Source of the DNA: Bathynomus jamesi
Lineage: Eukaryota; Arthropoda; Malacostraca; Isopoda; Cirolanidae
DNA: 64,000 bases
Assembly (NCBI GenBank): GCA_023014485.1
Contig: JAJOZX010012031.1
Location: forward strand, 47,167-111,166
Direction: 5' to 3'
The notes under the pieces were generated by a model. It did no database searches and was not told the origin of the DNA. It was given only the letters and a program-made list of their open reading frames with translations. Below are positions 21,901 through 31,564 of this stretch, piece by piece. Each line of letters starts with the position of its first letter. Within the stretch, counting starts at the first letter, position 1. Position numbers and translations under genes: made by a program.

Positions 21901-23200
21901 GGTGCTTTTACACTGCTCACATACCATGTGACATTCTTTACAATGTCTCACTATATCATCCGCAAACTCGAGGCACCCCTTACACAAATCATGATGTCTC
22001 CCATATTTTCGACTTTTGTCATAACTCGCGTAAAGCCACCTTATATTACGGATGGGGAGATACGTTGTCCCTGACAATCCTAAAATAAGTAGGGGTCTTG
22101 TACGATCTCTCACACAGCTTTTAAAAACATACACAGTCCTACGACGATCATCCAACCCAAATACAACTATGCGGACATTCATTTCCTGTTCTACCCTTCT
22201 CAGCTCTTCAGGACCCATATTACAGTCAAATTCAAGTTCACAGTCTACAGCTAGTTTACGGGCACGCTCCACGACGACCGTAGGCAGCCAAATTTTTTGA
22301 GTCCGTGTATTTTGTACAGTAAACATACGTGCTAAGAGTACTGCTATAAAGCCGCAACCACGATCGACGTTTATATGCTTTCGGTAAATAGTCGGAGAAT
22401 TGAAGTTAAGAGTATACGGTATGGCACTATGACCCGCAACACGGAATACACGGTCAATATTTACCGTGAAGTTGTCCATATTGAAGGCTATACTACTTTG
22501 GGCGGCTTGCATTATACGTCCTAATATATATTCTACATCTTCAGCCGCCAAACGTCTAAATGGCACTATCACCCAATAATCGTCTACATCACCGTCATCT
22601 GACCCGAATCCAAAGGACAGACTCGTCCTGACTTCACGCTCGTCGCGATTCTGAAGAGCAAACTCTACAATACGCTGTACAACCCGGCGTAGCCCGCGCT
22701 CAATTCCATTGCTATACATGGCTCTAGGGTCGACCCTGACTCTATACCGATTTCTAGTCAAGGCTGGGGTGGGGGCTGCGGATCGCACCAATTCGAGCGT
22801 TATACATCCTCAACAGAACGGGGGGCGGCGGATGAATTAGGGGATATTAGCGGAAGGTGCTGCTGGGGGGCCTGTTGCGTAGGAGGTTGAGGTTGGGGCT
22901 CTATTATTGTAGACTTAACAGAACGGGGGGCGGCGGATGAATAAGGGGATATATTAGCGGGAGGTGCTGCTGGGGGGTTGTTGCGTAAGAGGTTGAGGGT
23001 TGGGGATCTATTACCGCTGCAACAGGCGCGTATTTCGGCGCTTTATACCTGACGTGGGGTTCTCATACCTCCGCTTTGGACGTGCTACCGGTATCGCTGG
23101 TGAGGGTTCGTTGGCAGGGGAGGAGATCACAACTACACTGTCGTCGAGGTCATCCGTAATGTCAATGATGGGATGCTCTACCTCATCGTCATTCACGGTT
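18929..23200 (-). pseudogene. POLB: protein-primed family B DNA polymerase of the Polinton, four frame breaks
   Basis: Replicates the element from protein-capped ends. Pieces from N to C: 23200-23011 (acidic, unstructured), a low-complexity Pro/Gln part containing a direct duplication (22800-22980), 22791-21643 (N-terminal domain and Cys-rich fingers), 21665-21015 (exonuclease: YYDIETYT, AHNGAKFD), 21081-20680 and 20659-18929 (palm: DFCSLYPYVMKSNPYPVG, KLCLNSLWGKFAQN, and the metal-binding YADTDSV). The frame breaks near 20700 and 21100 fall at a T run and a C run and may be sequencing errors; the one near 21660 is not in a homopolymer. The start of the 23200 piece is preceded by an intron acceptor (see the leader exons). 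Without its breaks the protein would have the usual family length of more than 1200 residues. Confidence 0.9.
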
Positions 23201-23826
23201 CTGTGGGAGAAGAAAGCAAATATAAGGAACAGCACTCAAAATTTGTAATATTTTGTGACCCACTTAGGTGTGACGTGTTAGAAATGGACTCTGTAGAAAA
23301 ATTCAGGGAGATGTTCTCGAAATTTGTGCATAAAGTTATATGGTGCTATTCGACGTATCAATCAGTGTTCAACGAGTACCAAGATGATATTTTGTTCCAC
23401 AAAGGCGTATATGACGTTAATTCGTTAAAGGGAAATGAACATACAATCATTGTAATTGACGATCTCATGTTGGAGATGGATAAAACGTTTGCCGAGACAT
23501 TTACAGTATTCTCCCACCATCTTAACATAAGCGTGTTCTTCATCAATCAGAATCTATTTTTCAAAAATAGATACATGCGCGATGTGTCGTTAAATACGCA
23601 ATATCTAGTCTTATTCGCGCAACGTAGAGATGTATCACAAATTGGGGTATTAGCCAATCAAATGTTCCCGAATCAGCGTAAGGAGTTTTTGGAAGTTTAT
23701 AAAGAAGCTACAAGCACGCGTTACGGATATTTGCTTTGCGACCTTCATCCGCGAAACACGTTTAGAGTGCTTCTGCGAACGAATATATTTCCAAACGAGC
23801 CTGAAACGGTGTATATTCCAGAATGA
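23173..23826 (+). CDS. Polinton packaging ATPase (FtsK/HerA type), P-loop degraded
   Basis: 217 residues from ATG 23173. The family pumps DNA into capsids. Seen: Walker B TIIVIDDLMLEMD (residues about 93-105), then FFINQNLFFKNRYMRDVSLN (the sensor region QNLF) and the end ATSTRYGYLLCDLHPRN and LRTNIFP. The place of the Walker A loop, where the family has G-x4-G-K-S/T, reads CDPLRCDVLE: both glycines and the lysine are gone although length and flanks fit. It cannot bind ATP normally if this is real. The start overlaps the polymerase N-terminal exon on the other strand, so the two genes have no promoter between them. It ends 4 bases into the next gene. Confidence 0.85.
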   Translation: MLYLIVIHGSVGEESKYKEQHSKFVIFCDPLRCDVLEMDSVEKFREMFSKFVHKVIWCYSTYQSVFNEYQDDILFHKGVYDVNSLKGNEHTIIVIDDLMLEMDKTFAETFTVFSHHLNISVFFINQNLFFKNRYMRDVSLNTQYLVLFAQRRDVSQIGVLANQMFPNQRKEFLEVYKEATSTRYGYLLCDLHPRNTFRVLLRTNIFPNEPETVYIPE

Positions 23827-24146
23827 CAAAGAGACTAAAGAAATACCGTGAATTAATAAAAATCTATCATCGACTGCCCCGGGCATTGCAGCAGATGTTT
23901 ATTAAAAATATCGACGCCGACTTTTTAAAATGCATCTGTGAAATCTGTCTTAACGTTATAAATTGCAATGTATCAATGAAAACCCATCAGAAGGCTCGCC
24001 TATGCCACTACAAGAACATAATACGTGCACTCGCTCGTAAAAGTCAAACTGTAGCGAAGAAAAAATGAATTATTGTACAAACAGGAGGGTCATTTCTCCC
24101 CATCTTATTTTCAGTTTTGGGTCCTTTACTGACTAGATTAATATAA
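23823..24146 (+). pseudogene. small basic Polinton protein with in-frame TGA
   Basis: From ATG 23823, overlapping the ATPase end. 81 codons (lysine-rich; FLKCICEICLNVINCNVSM) reach TGA at 24066-24068. The same frame continues for 25 codons with QTGGSFLPILFSVLGPLL to TAA 24144-24146, the hydrophobic tail I know from this family in other Polintons, so the TGA is a nonsense change. The stop overlaps the ATG of the next gene. It is a basic N-terminal domain with a C-terminal hydrophobic segment; role in virion assembly or DNA handling is a guess. Confidence 0.75.
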
Positions 24147-24884
24147 TGAAGAAAGTGGTAGTGATTCCCCACGAGGTGTACGCTTCACTGCAAAGAAATC
24201 CAGACACGAATCTAGATCCCCGTAAAAGCAGACTTAAAAGAATGGAAAGCGAATTGCTAGCCCTATTAAACAGTGAAAAAACACCTGATGAGAAAAGAAT
24301 CTTATACCAAGAAGCAATGCAGAAATTTCTTCACGAGTACGAAAATTATAAGAGCCCTACAGAGATTCCTGTGGTTATTAGACACAGCATGGGGGACGAT
24401 GGACATGGCGACATAGGATCTGTGCCCGACGATACAGCTGAACAACCAAAAAGATTAGCCACACAACATATCGAACATGTATTAAAAAGCACCCTCCCAC
24501 ATACATTGATGAGTAAAGGCTTAAGTCTTTATAATCTATTGAATGAGGATCCAGCCATACAATGGACCGATACAGGCGATCATTGTGGAAGGATCAAAGG
24601 TACAGGGATCGAATATCGTAGACATTGTCCATGATCTGGTGAGAAAGTGGGATAGGCCATCACCATCAGGATGGAAGCATATTAAAGCAAGACTACAACA
24701 AATAAATGTCCCTAAAACGTTGATAGGAAATCTGAACAGGTTAAAAGACTTGGAACATGCAACGCATGTGACACAATTGAAGGCACCGTCACCCCCGGCG
24801 GTAACACCTTTGAAGAGGAGCAAGAAGAGGTTAAACCAACCCTACCCACGTGCCTCTAAAATACGCAAATGGCTAACGTATTAA
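24146..24884 (+). pseudogene. Polinton structural-type protein of unknown role, one frameshift
   Basis: Frame one, 24146-24634, starts MKKVVVIPHEVYASLQ and has a charged helical region (RMESELLALLN, MQKFLHEYENY). Near 24570-24590 the sequence jumps to the frame ending at 24884, which carries EGSKVQGSNIVDIVHDLVRK, NVPKTLIGN and a basic C-terminus. The order of blocks (PHEV start, then pGSNIvDlv, then a conserved N.P..liGN) is that of a conserved Polinton gene usually found between ATPase and integrase. Its function is not established. It overlaps the integrase start by 16 bases. Confidence 0.75.
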
Positions 24885-25928
24885 CTAAACGTTATTATGA
24901 CATTTCTACCCCATCCTCTTACGGCGGCGTAGATAGACTGTACAGAAGTGTTTACGGAGTAGGAAAAAAAGATGTTGAATGATTTTTGAGGGAGCAGGAC
25001 GCTTATACGCTTCATAAGCCTGTGGGAAAAAAGTTTAAAACAGCCAAGACAACGGCTTCCTCGATTGATTCTATTTGGCAAGCAGATTTAACAGACATGC
25101 AAAGATATTCTGTGTATAACGATGGTTACCGCTACATTCTATTCATAATAGACGTATTATCTAGATATCTGTGGCTAGTTCCTCTGAAAAATAAATCACC
25201 TGAAACAGTTGCTAACGCCACCAAAACGCTAATGTTAAAAGAAAACAGGGTTCCTGGCTATTTTTGTACGGATATGGGGAAGGAATTTATAGGCCGTGCT
25301 TTTCAGAACATGTTGACAGAGTTTAATATCAGCTATTACACAACCAATTCTATACATAAGGCTTCTTTAGCTGAAAGAGTTCAGCGCACCATAAAGGAAC
25401 GCATGCACCGTTATTTTACACATAAAAACACATACAGATTTCTAGACATTCTGGAATCATTGGCATCATCCTACAACTGCTCACACCATCGCACGATTGG
25501 GATAACACCTAACGAAATTTTAGAAAGAGGTACGCTCCCGAGAAGAGATGGATCACCACCACCACCACACTCTGCGCGCTTCAAAATCAATGATTATGTA
25601 AGGCTGTCGCGTTCGGGGAATAAATTCGCAAAGGGTTTTTAACAAGGATGGACACGCGAGATTTTTAAAGTTAGGGCTGTGAGACCTAAAGGTGAGATAA
25701 TGATGTATTACATTGAAGATTTGAATGGGGAAGAAATCTCAGGAGGTTTTTACCGCGAGGAGTTGCAGAAAGTTGCGTTTAATTTAGAAAAAAAATGTGT
25801 TTAAAATTGAGAAAATTTTAGGAAGCAAAGGTTCAGGAAAGAGAAAAATGTACCTGGTGAAATGGCTAGGGTACCCAGAAAGCTTCAACACCTATATAAA
25901 AGCTGATGCAATAATGAAGCTTAAATAG
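24869..25928 (+). pseudogene. INT: Polinton retroviral-type integrase with C-terminal chromodomain, three lesions
   Basis: ATG 24869. N-terminal block TPSSYGGVDRLYRSVYGV, TGA at 24980-24982, then QDAYTLHKP. Catalytic core with D in QADLTDM, D in FCTDMGKEF and E in SLAERVQRTIKERM, the D,D-E triad. TAA at 25640-25642 interrupts the barrel domain (GWTREIFKVRAVRPKG follows). An A run at 25788-25795 shifts the frame by one; the next frame is a chromodomain ending KMYLVKWLGYPESFNTYIKA (stop at 25928). The family inserts the element with 6-base duplications; a chromodomain may steer insertion to chromatin marks. All catalytic residues are intact, so the decay seems recent. Confidence 0.9.
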
Positions 25929-25936
25929 TATGCAAC

Positions 25937-26794
25937 ATGGCTCCTAACCATTTCTACGTCACACTCCCGTCCTCCTCGTCCCTGTCTGTACACCCTAACA
26001 ACACACTAGCCAACTTTGTAACAGAGCTCCACAAGCACATTGAATTGGGTCGTGATTCGTATGAGGTGGGGATATGCGAAATTCAGCTGGACACCATCTT
26101 TTTAAATATTGAACATAAAGAAACCGTTTTTACGATTCTTAGAGACATAGACAAGTGTGAAAAAGCTTGGGTAGCTATGGATGAAACTATGCGTATCGCT
26201 CGGACTAAGATTGCACGGTATTACAGTACAGAAGTAAGACTAGGACCGGGTCAATATGGTTCGGCCGAGGATGTTGTGAGAGGCTTAAACGTAAGTTTAA
26301 GAAACTCAAACTTTACGAATGATTTACTATACGAAATCGTAAACAACCCTGCACATACAATAATCCTAAAATCAAAGACTAACAGACGTATTAAAGACCA
26401 TAGAAAGTTCCAAATTCTACCCAATGGTCGATATAGCGCAGCCTTCCAAAGAGACACATTTCACGAGACACAGCATGACTTGTCCAGATTAATGTATCAA
26501 TTGAAGATGGAGAAATTGGCTGAAAGGTCCCCAGACATGTGCTATATTTACAGTAATATAGTGGAGCACCAGTTTGTTGGGGATACCCAGGCACGCCTGC
26601 TGCGCATTGCTCACATCCCCAACCATAGAGGAAGGAGTTTGAGTATTACATATGACAGACCCCATTATGTGAATGTCGCAACTAATTTAATAACCAATAT
26701 CTCAATATATATAAGAACGATTGAGGGTGAAAACTTCCCATTCGGTAACGGGAGCTTAACAGTGAAGCTACACTTTCGACGCACTGAGTTATAA
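25937..26794 (+). CDS. Polinton minor capsid protein (penton-type jelly roll)
   Basis: 285 residues, ATG 25937 (MAPNHFYVTLPSSSS) eight bases after the integrase stop, no lesions. The N-terminal FYVTLPSSSSLSVHPNNTLA and the following GRDSYEVGICEIQ are the start of the minor capsid protein as known in Polintons; the C-terminal half ends in alternating beta-type strands (NVATNLITNISIYIRTIEGE, LTVKLHFRR). The family forms pentameric vertices of an icosahedral particle. Its stop shares bases with the next ATG, so the genes are tightly packed. One of the best preserved genes here. Confidence 0.88.
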   Translation: MAPNHFYVTLPSSSSLSVHPNNTLANFVTELHKHIELGRDSYEVGICEIQLDTIFLNIEHKETVFTILRDIDKCEKAWVAMDETMRIARTKIARYYSTEVRLGPGQYGSAEDVVRGLNVSLRNSNFTNDLLYEIVNNPAHTIILKSKTNRRIKDHRKFQILPNGRYSAAFQRDTFHETQHDLSRLMYQLKMEKLAERSPDMCYIYSNIVEHQFVGDTQARLLRIAHIPNHRGRSLSITYDRPHYVNVATNLITNISIYIRTIEGENFPFGNGSLTVKLHFRRTEL

Positions 26795-27100
26795 TGGATA
26801 GAAAGCCTTTCACCGTCTATCGAGGGGTGCGATACCAGCGCGGTAGTGGACTTGGGTCCATTTTTTCATCCATACTACGTACGGCTGTTCTTTTGCTGAA
26901 GAGGGGTGCCAGATACCTTGGAAGGAAAGAGCTACAATCAGGTATTAACACTGCAGAAGACATATTGGCCGGGGCTAAACCTGAAGAGGCTCTAAAAAAA
27001 CATTTAAAGCGTACACGGGACGAAATCATCAAAGATGCAAAGAGAAAAATGCGTGGTGGCGGGAAGAAGCGGGCTGCCCAGAAGAAGAAGGGGTCACGTG

Positions 27101-28284
27101 CAATGTTCCCTCTAAGGTGTGCGCGTGTGCGCGCGCACACGCGTTGTGAAACCCGCGCACACAGCAAAATAAAATGCGCACAGGCTCAAGCGTATCATGA
27201 GTCAAGACATTAAATGAAGTAGTTTCAAAAATATACCGTCACACAAGGTTTGACCATTTGCATCGACATACTCTATAGTTTCCTGAAAATGAAGTAAAAG
27301 AATAGTCTGCCTTTGATTGTTCGGCTATTTTACAGAAAGGCTTTGACTTTGGCATTGAGCATGTTAAAGCTTTATGTGCAAAATATGCAGATTTTCTTGG
27401 TGAAAGTTCTACCATAATCAAACAGTACAATGATTTTAAATTTGTTATATGCGAGAAAATAGAAAGTAAGCTGGTTAAAAACTTTGGCAATATGGTGACA
27501 TTCGTCCTCCAAAATGAACAATTTTGTGACCTTGCTAAGTTGATGGATATTGGGGGAACCTTCCTAGCATCTAGTATGGACTGTGAGCGTGACTTCAGTT
27601 TAATGAATTCTATAAAGAACAAATTAAGAAACCGCTTGAAAGAAAATCATTTGGACATGCTCACGCGAATTAAAAGTTACCTGAATGATGACGGATGTAT
27701 TAATCTTCATAGAGTTTATTTGGAATGGGCAAATGCTAAAGATCGTAAGGAGAAATCATAATCATACTTAAATGAAAGGCACTTTCATCTAATGTTATTT
27801 TTTATTAATTTTATTTTATTGAATTTTATTATTTTTATTTTATTCCTATTTCGTGAATGGATAAAATCATGTATTAATCTTGATAGTCTATTTTAAATTG
27901 CTAAATGCTAAAAATTGTTTGGAGAAATGATAACTAAAATAGTCATTTTCAATTAATGTTATTTTTATTTTATTTCTTTATTTTGTTGAATTTCATTTTA
28001 CTATTTTTTATTTTATTCATATTTTTAGAATGGATAAAATGTTTTCTTTTTTAAGAATATATAATATTGTAAACAGTTTTTTAATATCCATTTAATAGTA
28101 CCGTAATGATCAAGCTATCACCTTATGGAAATAATATTTATTAAGTATTTAATATTTATATATATTCAATTTTGAGGATAATAGCGCTCAGAAAACTTTG
28201 CACAATTTTTCACCATGAATCTAAATGTATGCACAACGAAAATTTCTTGCGCACACGGACTAAAAAAAATTAGAGGGAACATTG
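27101..28284 (+). mobile_element. hAT element inserted in the Polinton, 1184 bp
   Basis: Perfect 15-base inverted ends: CAATGTTCCCTCTAA at 27101 and TTAGAGGGAACATTG ending 28284. Flanked by an exact 8-base duplication GTCACGTG (27093-27100 and 28285-28292). It keeps only the C-terminal part of a transposase, so it is an internally deleted copy that needed help to move. Next to the left end is an alternating purine/pyrimidine tract (about 27119-27143) of GTGTGCGCGCGC type. Confidence 0.95.
27285..27761 (+). pseudogene. hAT transposase, C-terminal remnant with dimerisation domain
   Basis: The best frame, 27492-27761, contains ASSMDCERDFSLMNSIKNKL, the S.CER.FS signature of the hAT dimerisation region, then RLKENHLDMLTRIKSYL. 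The upstream 200 bases are in other frames and give fragments of the same domain. The BED finger and catalytic part are absent. Confidence 0.85.
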
Positions 28285-28443
28285 GTCACGTGGTATTAAA
28301 CGTAAAAGGCTATCAAAAAAGAAGTGCTGTAAGCGAATGAAACCTATGGTTGACCACTTTTTTGACTGATATAAGCTAAGGACATTGATCTCATGAATCA
28401 TAGTTTGTTTACCACTTGTCGAGAGAGGAGTCACTATTTCGCC

Positions 28444-29745
28444 ATGGCACGCTTCATCCACCCATGTAGTTCACAATGCTGTAAATCGGAGCTGTCCCTT
28501 TTTGAGCTACTTCCAACCCAAGTTTCTATTGAGCACAGTGACTTTATTACAATTAACCCTTTAAACACAATTAGTTCCCCGAGTGCACCTATAGAATTCG
28601 TGATACCCAGCTCAGGTCCTTACTTTTTTGATCCAAGCTGTGTGCACATGTACGCTAAGCTACGTATAGCCCATTCTGATGGAACGGTCTGCGATGACAA
28701 ATATGCTGTATACCCTGAAACAAACTTTCTGCACTCCATATTTAACCAGTGTGACGTATATTTAAATCAGACCAGCATATCGGCAGGCACGGGGTACTAT
28801 CATCTACGAGCCTATCTGGAAAATGTCCTCAACTTTTTCAAAGAAGCGAAGGCTACCTTTTTAAGTGCCGAGTGATATTATCAAACTAAAGATGAAAATA
28901 GTATAAAGGACAAATTTAAAAATTCTAAAAAGAAAATATACGAGTGTTTTGGACGGTTGCACACAGATTTCACTTTCCAGGAGAAGTTGCTTGTCAATGG
29001 GGTGGATACGAAAATAAAGCTCACCCGCACGAGTCCTGAGATCTGCTTAAATCTGGCTGCTGATCAAGAGGAGGGTGCAAAGCCCGTTGTGGTTCACATT
29101 ATGGACACATACCTCCGCGTACGGCGAGTGAAATTAAGTTCACCAAAACAACTAGAAATTGAGAAAAATTTACTAAACGCTACAGTGAAATATCCTATTA
29201 ACAGAGTGCAAATCAAACTATATACGGTTCCTGCAGGGTTGGCATCGAAGCAGATAGAAAACATTGCCCTGGGAAATCTTCCTAAAAGGATATTAATCGG
29301 CATGCAGGACCATGCTTCGGTGAATGGAAAATATAAAAAGAGTGCCTTTAAATTCGAGAATTTCGGACTTAAAAATATAACCCTATACGTTAATGGCACT
29401 GCTTTGGGTGGAACAATGGGTACGGACTATTCATCAGACACTGTGTTACCTCTTTGTGCCAGAGCCTATAGTAATCTGACCCATATTGCAGGTGATTGTG
29501 ATGAGCTTGGTAATGGGGTAACGCAGGAAGAATTCATTGATCAATTTAACCTTTATCCGTTTGACATTACACCTGACTTATCTGCTAGCGTAAATACTCA
29601 TTTAACCCCACAGCAGAGCGGAAACATCTCAGTGCGGCTGGAATTCGCCAAGCCTATAGACGCTCCTATTAGTGTACTAGTATATCTCGAATCGCAAGCC
29701 CTAATAGAAGTAGATAGATTTAGGAGCGTTATCACTGACTTTTAA
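28444..29745 (+). pseudogene. MCP: Polinton major capsid protein (double jelly roll), one premature stop
   Basis: ATG 28444 (MARFIHPCSSQC) chosen over the frame opening at 28393 because family members start with this block. Open to TGA 28873-28875, after which the same frame continues through FGRLHTDFTFQEKLLVNGVD to the stop at 29745: 433 codons. The TGA replaces what is normally an aromatic position. Seen: SELSLFELLPTQVSIEHSDF at the start, VIPSSGPYFFDPS, the NG.. loops between strands, and the end ALIEVDRFRSVITDF. The protein forms the trimeric hexons of an adenovirus-like shell. Apart from the single stop it is complete. Confidence 0.9.
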
Positions 29746-29746
29746 A

Positions 29747-30229
29747 ATGGATGCTAATACACTTCAGAAAGTAATGGAACGAGTCACACGTTCCAAATTT
29801 ATCGGCGTGTTTGCGAAGAATGAAACATTGAGTTTGCCAAGTACGCGAGAATGCGGTAGTCTTATTGTGAACACAGATGTCATCGGTAATGAAGGGATTC
29901 ACTGGATCGCTGTCTATTTTAAAAATAGACAGCGCCTGTACTATTTTAATTCACTCGGTACTCAACCCTGGAGTGACCCTATTATTGTAAAATTTCTCGC
30001 TCAGTTACATATTCCCGAAATTGTATGGAACCCATTTCGCATACAAGGATATTTTACTAATGTTTGCGGAATGTACTGCGTCTCATTTCTCATGCATATG
30101 TCATGTGATAAAGAATTTATAAATTTTTTAAATTTATTTGACCCGTGTCACACTCGCCGAAACGATGAAATGGTATGCAGACAGATAAAAATCCGCTTTC
30201 CAATTGTACGTACTCGTTGTATAGTATAA
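29747..30229 (+). CDS. PRO: Polinton maturation cysteine protease (adenain/Ulp1 fold)
   Basis: 160 residues, ATG 29747 one base after the capsid stop, no lesions. The family cleaves capsid precursors. Catalytic blocks: His in GIHWIAVYF (about residue 52), the oxyanion Gln in FRIQGYFTN, Cys in VCGMYCVSF (about residue 120). The acidic member of the triad, usually D in a FDS.G block, is N here (YYFNSLG). It may still work weakly, or this is decay. It is the last plus-strand gene. Confidence 0.85.
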   Translation: MDANTLQKVMERVTRSKFIGVFAKNETLSLPSTRECGSLIVNTDVIGNEGIHWIAVYFKNRQRLYYFNSLGTQPWSDPIIVKFLAQLHIPEIVWNPFRIQGYFTNVCGMYCVSFLMHMSCDKEFINFLNLFDPCHTRRNDEMVCRQIKIRFPIVRTRCIV

Positions 30230-30353
30230 TGTTTTTGTTCGTATATTTGTAACGGTATATTCTGTAGTTGGTTATTGTACTGATTTCTTTCATTTAATAA
30301 ATTTATGAAAATATATTGTCTTCTTATCCCAAAAAGATCGAAAAACACTTACA

Positions 30354-30475
30354 TTATTTCGGTGTGGCATTGTTGACTGATCAGTATATCCTCCGTATTC
30401 ATGACACGAGATTCTTCAAAAGATTGTATAACACGTGTCAAATCCTCATCGGACCTTAAAGGAATAATGTTCATT
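30354..30475 (-). CDS. possible second minus-strand leader exon of the Polinton
   Basis: A 41-codon acidic/Ser-rich frame, with ATG at 30474 (MNIIPLRSDEDLTR...HTEIM). It ends at GAA ATA AT followed by GTAAGTGT, a consensus splice donor, in phase 2 exactly like the exon at 30.7 kb. The acceptor would be the AG at 30476-30477, which is weak (AAAAG). If so, the exon joins the first one in frame. The exon could also be an alternative one. The evidence is the donor and the shared phase only. Confidence 0.35.
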
Positions 30476-30705
30476 CTTTTAAAACATATACAGAGTATAC
30501 AGACAGATCCCCATTATGTGAAGATATCTTTGGTTCATTTAAGAGGAATAACATTGATTACCATAAAAAATTTCGATTTTAGCATAATGGGGATAAGAAG
30601 TAAAACCAAATAACATTGATTGACATAAAATTTTTTGGCGAGTATCTATTTGACGAGACACTACAGCCCATCCATATATATATAAATCGAATTATAGACA
30701 CTTAC

Positions 30706-30875
30706 ATTTCTATGGTAGTCCCTTGCGTCGGATTGTAAGGAGCGTCACTGCAAATATCTTCTACGGTTTGCGTCGGGAATAATTCATCACGGTCAATTGC
30801 GTTAAAAAGACTAATTGCCGTTAATGCTGCACTATCACTTTCTTCATACAAATCTGGGGAGACGTACAGGTCCAT
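30706..30875 (-). CDS. conserved minus-strand exon of the Polinton with splice donor
   Basis: From ATG 30875 (MDLYVSPDLYEESDS) through ISLFNAIDRDELF, TQTVEDICSDAPYNP to AT followed by GTAAGTGT (donor at 30700-30705). Translated without splicing it would be a 57-residue acidic peptide. The second Polinton relic (53555-53727) encodes the same blocks ISLFNA, TQTVTNICTDAPFDP and ends at AG followed by GCGAGT, a GC-type donor in the same phase. Coding conservation across diverged copies shows it is translated. Short length, donor and phase suggest a first exon; see the acceptor at 23201. Confidence 0.6.
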
Positions 30876-30925
30876 GGTGGAGGGAATGATTATTCACTGA
30901 CGCGAAAATAGCTACTGTTACTCCC

Positions 30926-30950
30926 AACTGAAAAATATCCCCTTTTATAT
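30926..30950 (-). promoter_or_regulatory. TATA box and initiator of the minus-strand Polinton exon
   Basis: On the minus strand TATAAAA (30949-30943) is followed by TCAGTT (30931-30926), an arthropod initiator. The spacing of about 20 bases is shorter than the usual 30. The relic at 53780-53802 keeps both (CATATAAAAATA and TTCAGCTGG), so the arrangement is selected or recently shared. Confidence 0.55.
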
Positions 30951-31451
30951 GCACAATCGCCAAGCTCCGCCCCAAAAGACCAGATGTTCGTAGTGATTGG
31001 CTGCCGATGTAGCTGGGTGGAGCTAAGATGTGTACCAATCCGCTATAACTGGACCGGACGAGTAACATATATATAAAATCGTGTTTCTTGTGAATAAATT
31101 ATAGACACTTACATTTCTATGGTAGTCCCTTATATTATATTTTTATTTTTACTTACAAGTTATTAGTATTGTTTTCACAAATTCTTGTGTTAACATAATT
31201 TCAATTGTTAACTTATTTTATAATAAAGAAATTATAAATATAGCCTAATTATATTTTTAAAAAAGCATTCAGTTTCCACGTTAAACTGTGGGTCTAAGGC
31301 GGAGTGAAAACCTTTCCAATTCGGCACAAACTCTGCCATTTTAAGGGTGGTTTAACTGCAGCACTATAAATGTTATAGTTTAAATGAAGAGGCTAACTAA
31401 ACTGCATAAATAAACACTAAAATAAAATTAAATGTTATAATATGAAAAAAT

Positions 31452-31517
31452 ATCTTGACGTAAGTTTACTATAATTATATATATACATACTTTTAAACAT
31501 CTTATGATAGGTATATG

Positions 31518-31564
<47 letters not shown>

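Larger units (their letters stand above)
26794..28369 (+). pseudogene. small basic Polinton protein interrupted by a hAT insertion
   Basis: ATG 26794, MDRKPFTVYRGVRYQRGSG, a Gly-rich start then a hydrophobic amphipathic stretch (SIFSSILRTAVLLLKRGARY), a helix ELQSGINTAEDILAG, and a Lys/Arg-rich part with RGGGKKRAAQKKKG. At 27100 the frame runs into a hAT element. After it, from 28293, the same frame goes on with a Lys-rich tail and stops at 28367-28369; with one target duplication removed the gene would have 127 codons. The gly-rich start and basic tail are typical of a Polinton gene placed beside the capsid genes; a core or membrane-lytic protein is possible by analogy with adenovirus, not shown. 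Confidence 0.85.
30660..31130. repeat. direct duplication around the leader exon
   Basis: A 50-base segment with ATTATAGACACTTACATTTC and TATGGTAGTCCCTT occurs at 30672-30724 and again at 31070-31127, so the donor region of the exon is present twice. Confidence 0.75.

Noticed and set aside
20908..23248. Plus-strand frames opposite the polymerase (for example 21163-21345, 21811-22074)
   Set aside because: Shadows of the polymerase gene on the other strand.
24980..28875. TGA read as Trp by an alternative genetic code
   Set aside because: Other genes here use TGA as a normal terminator and TAA also interrupts frames; ordinary decay explains it.
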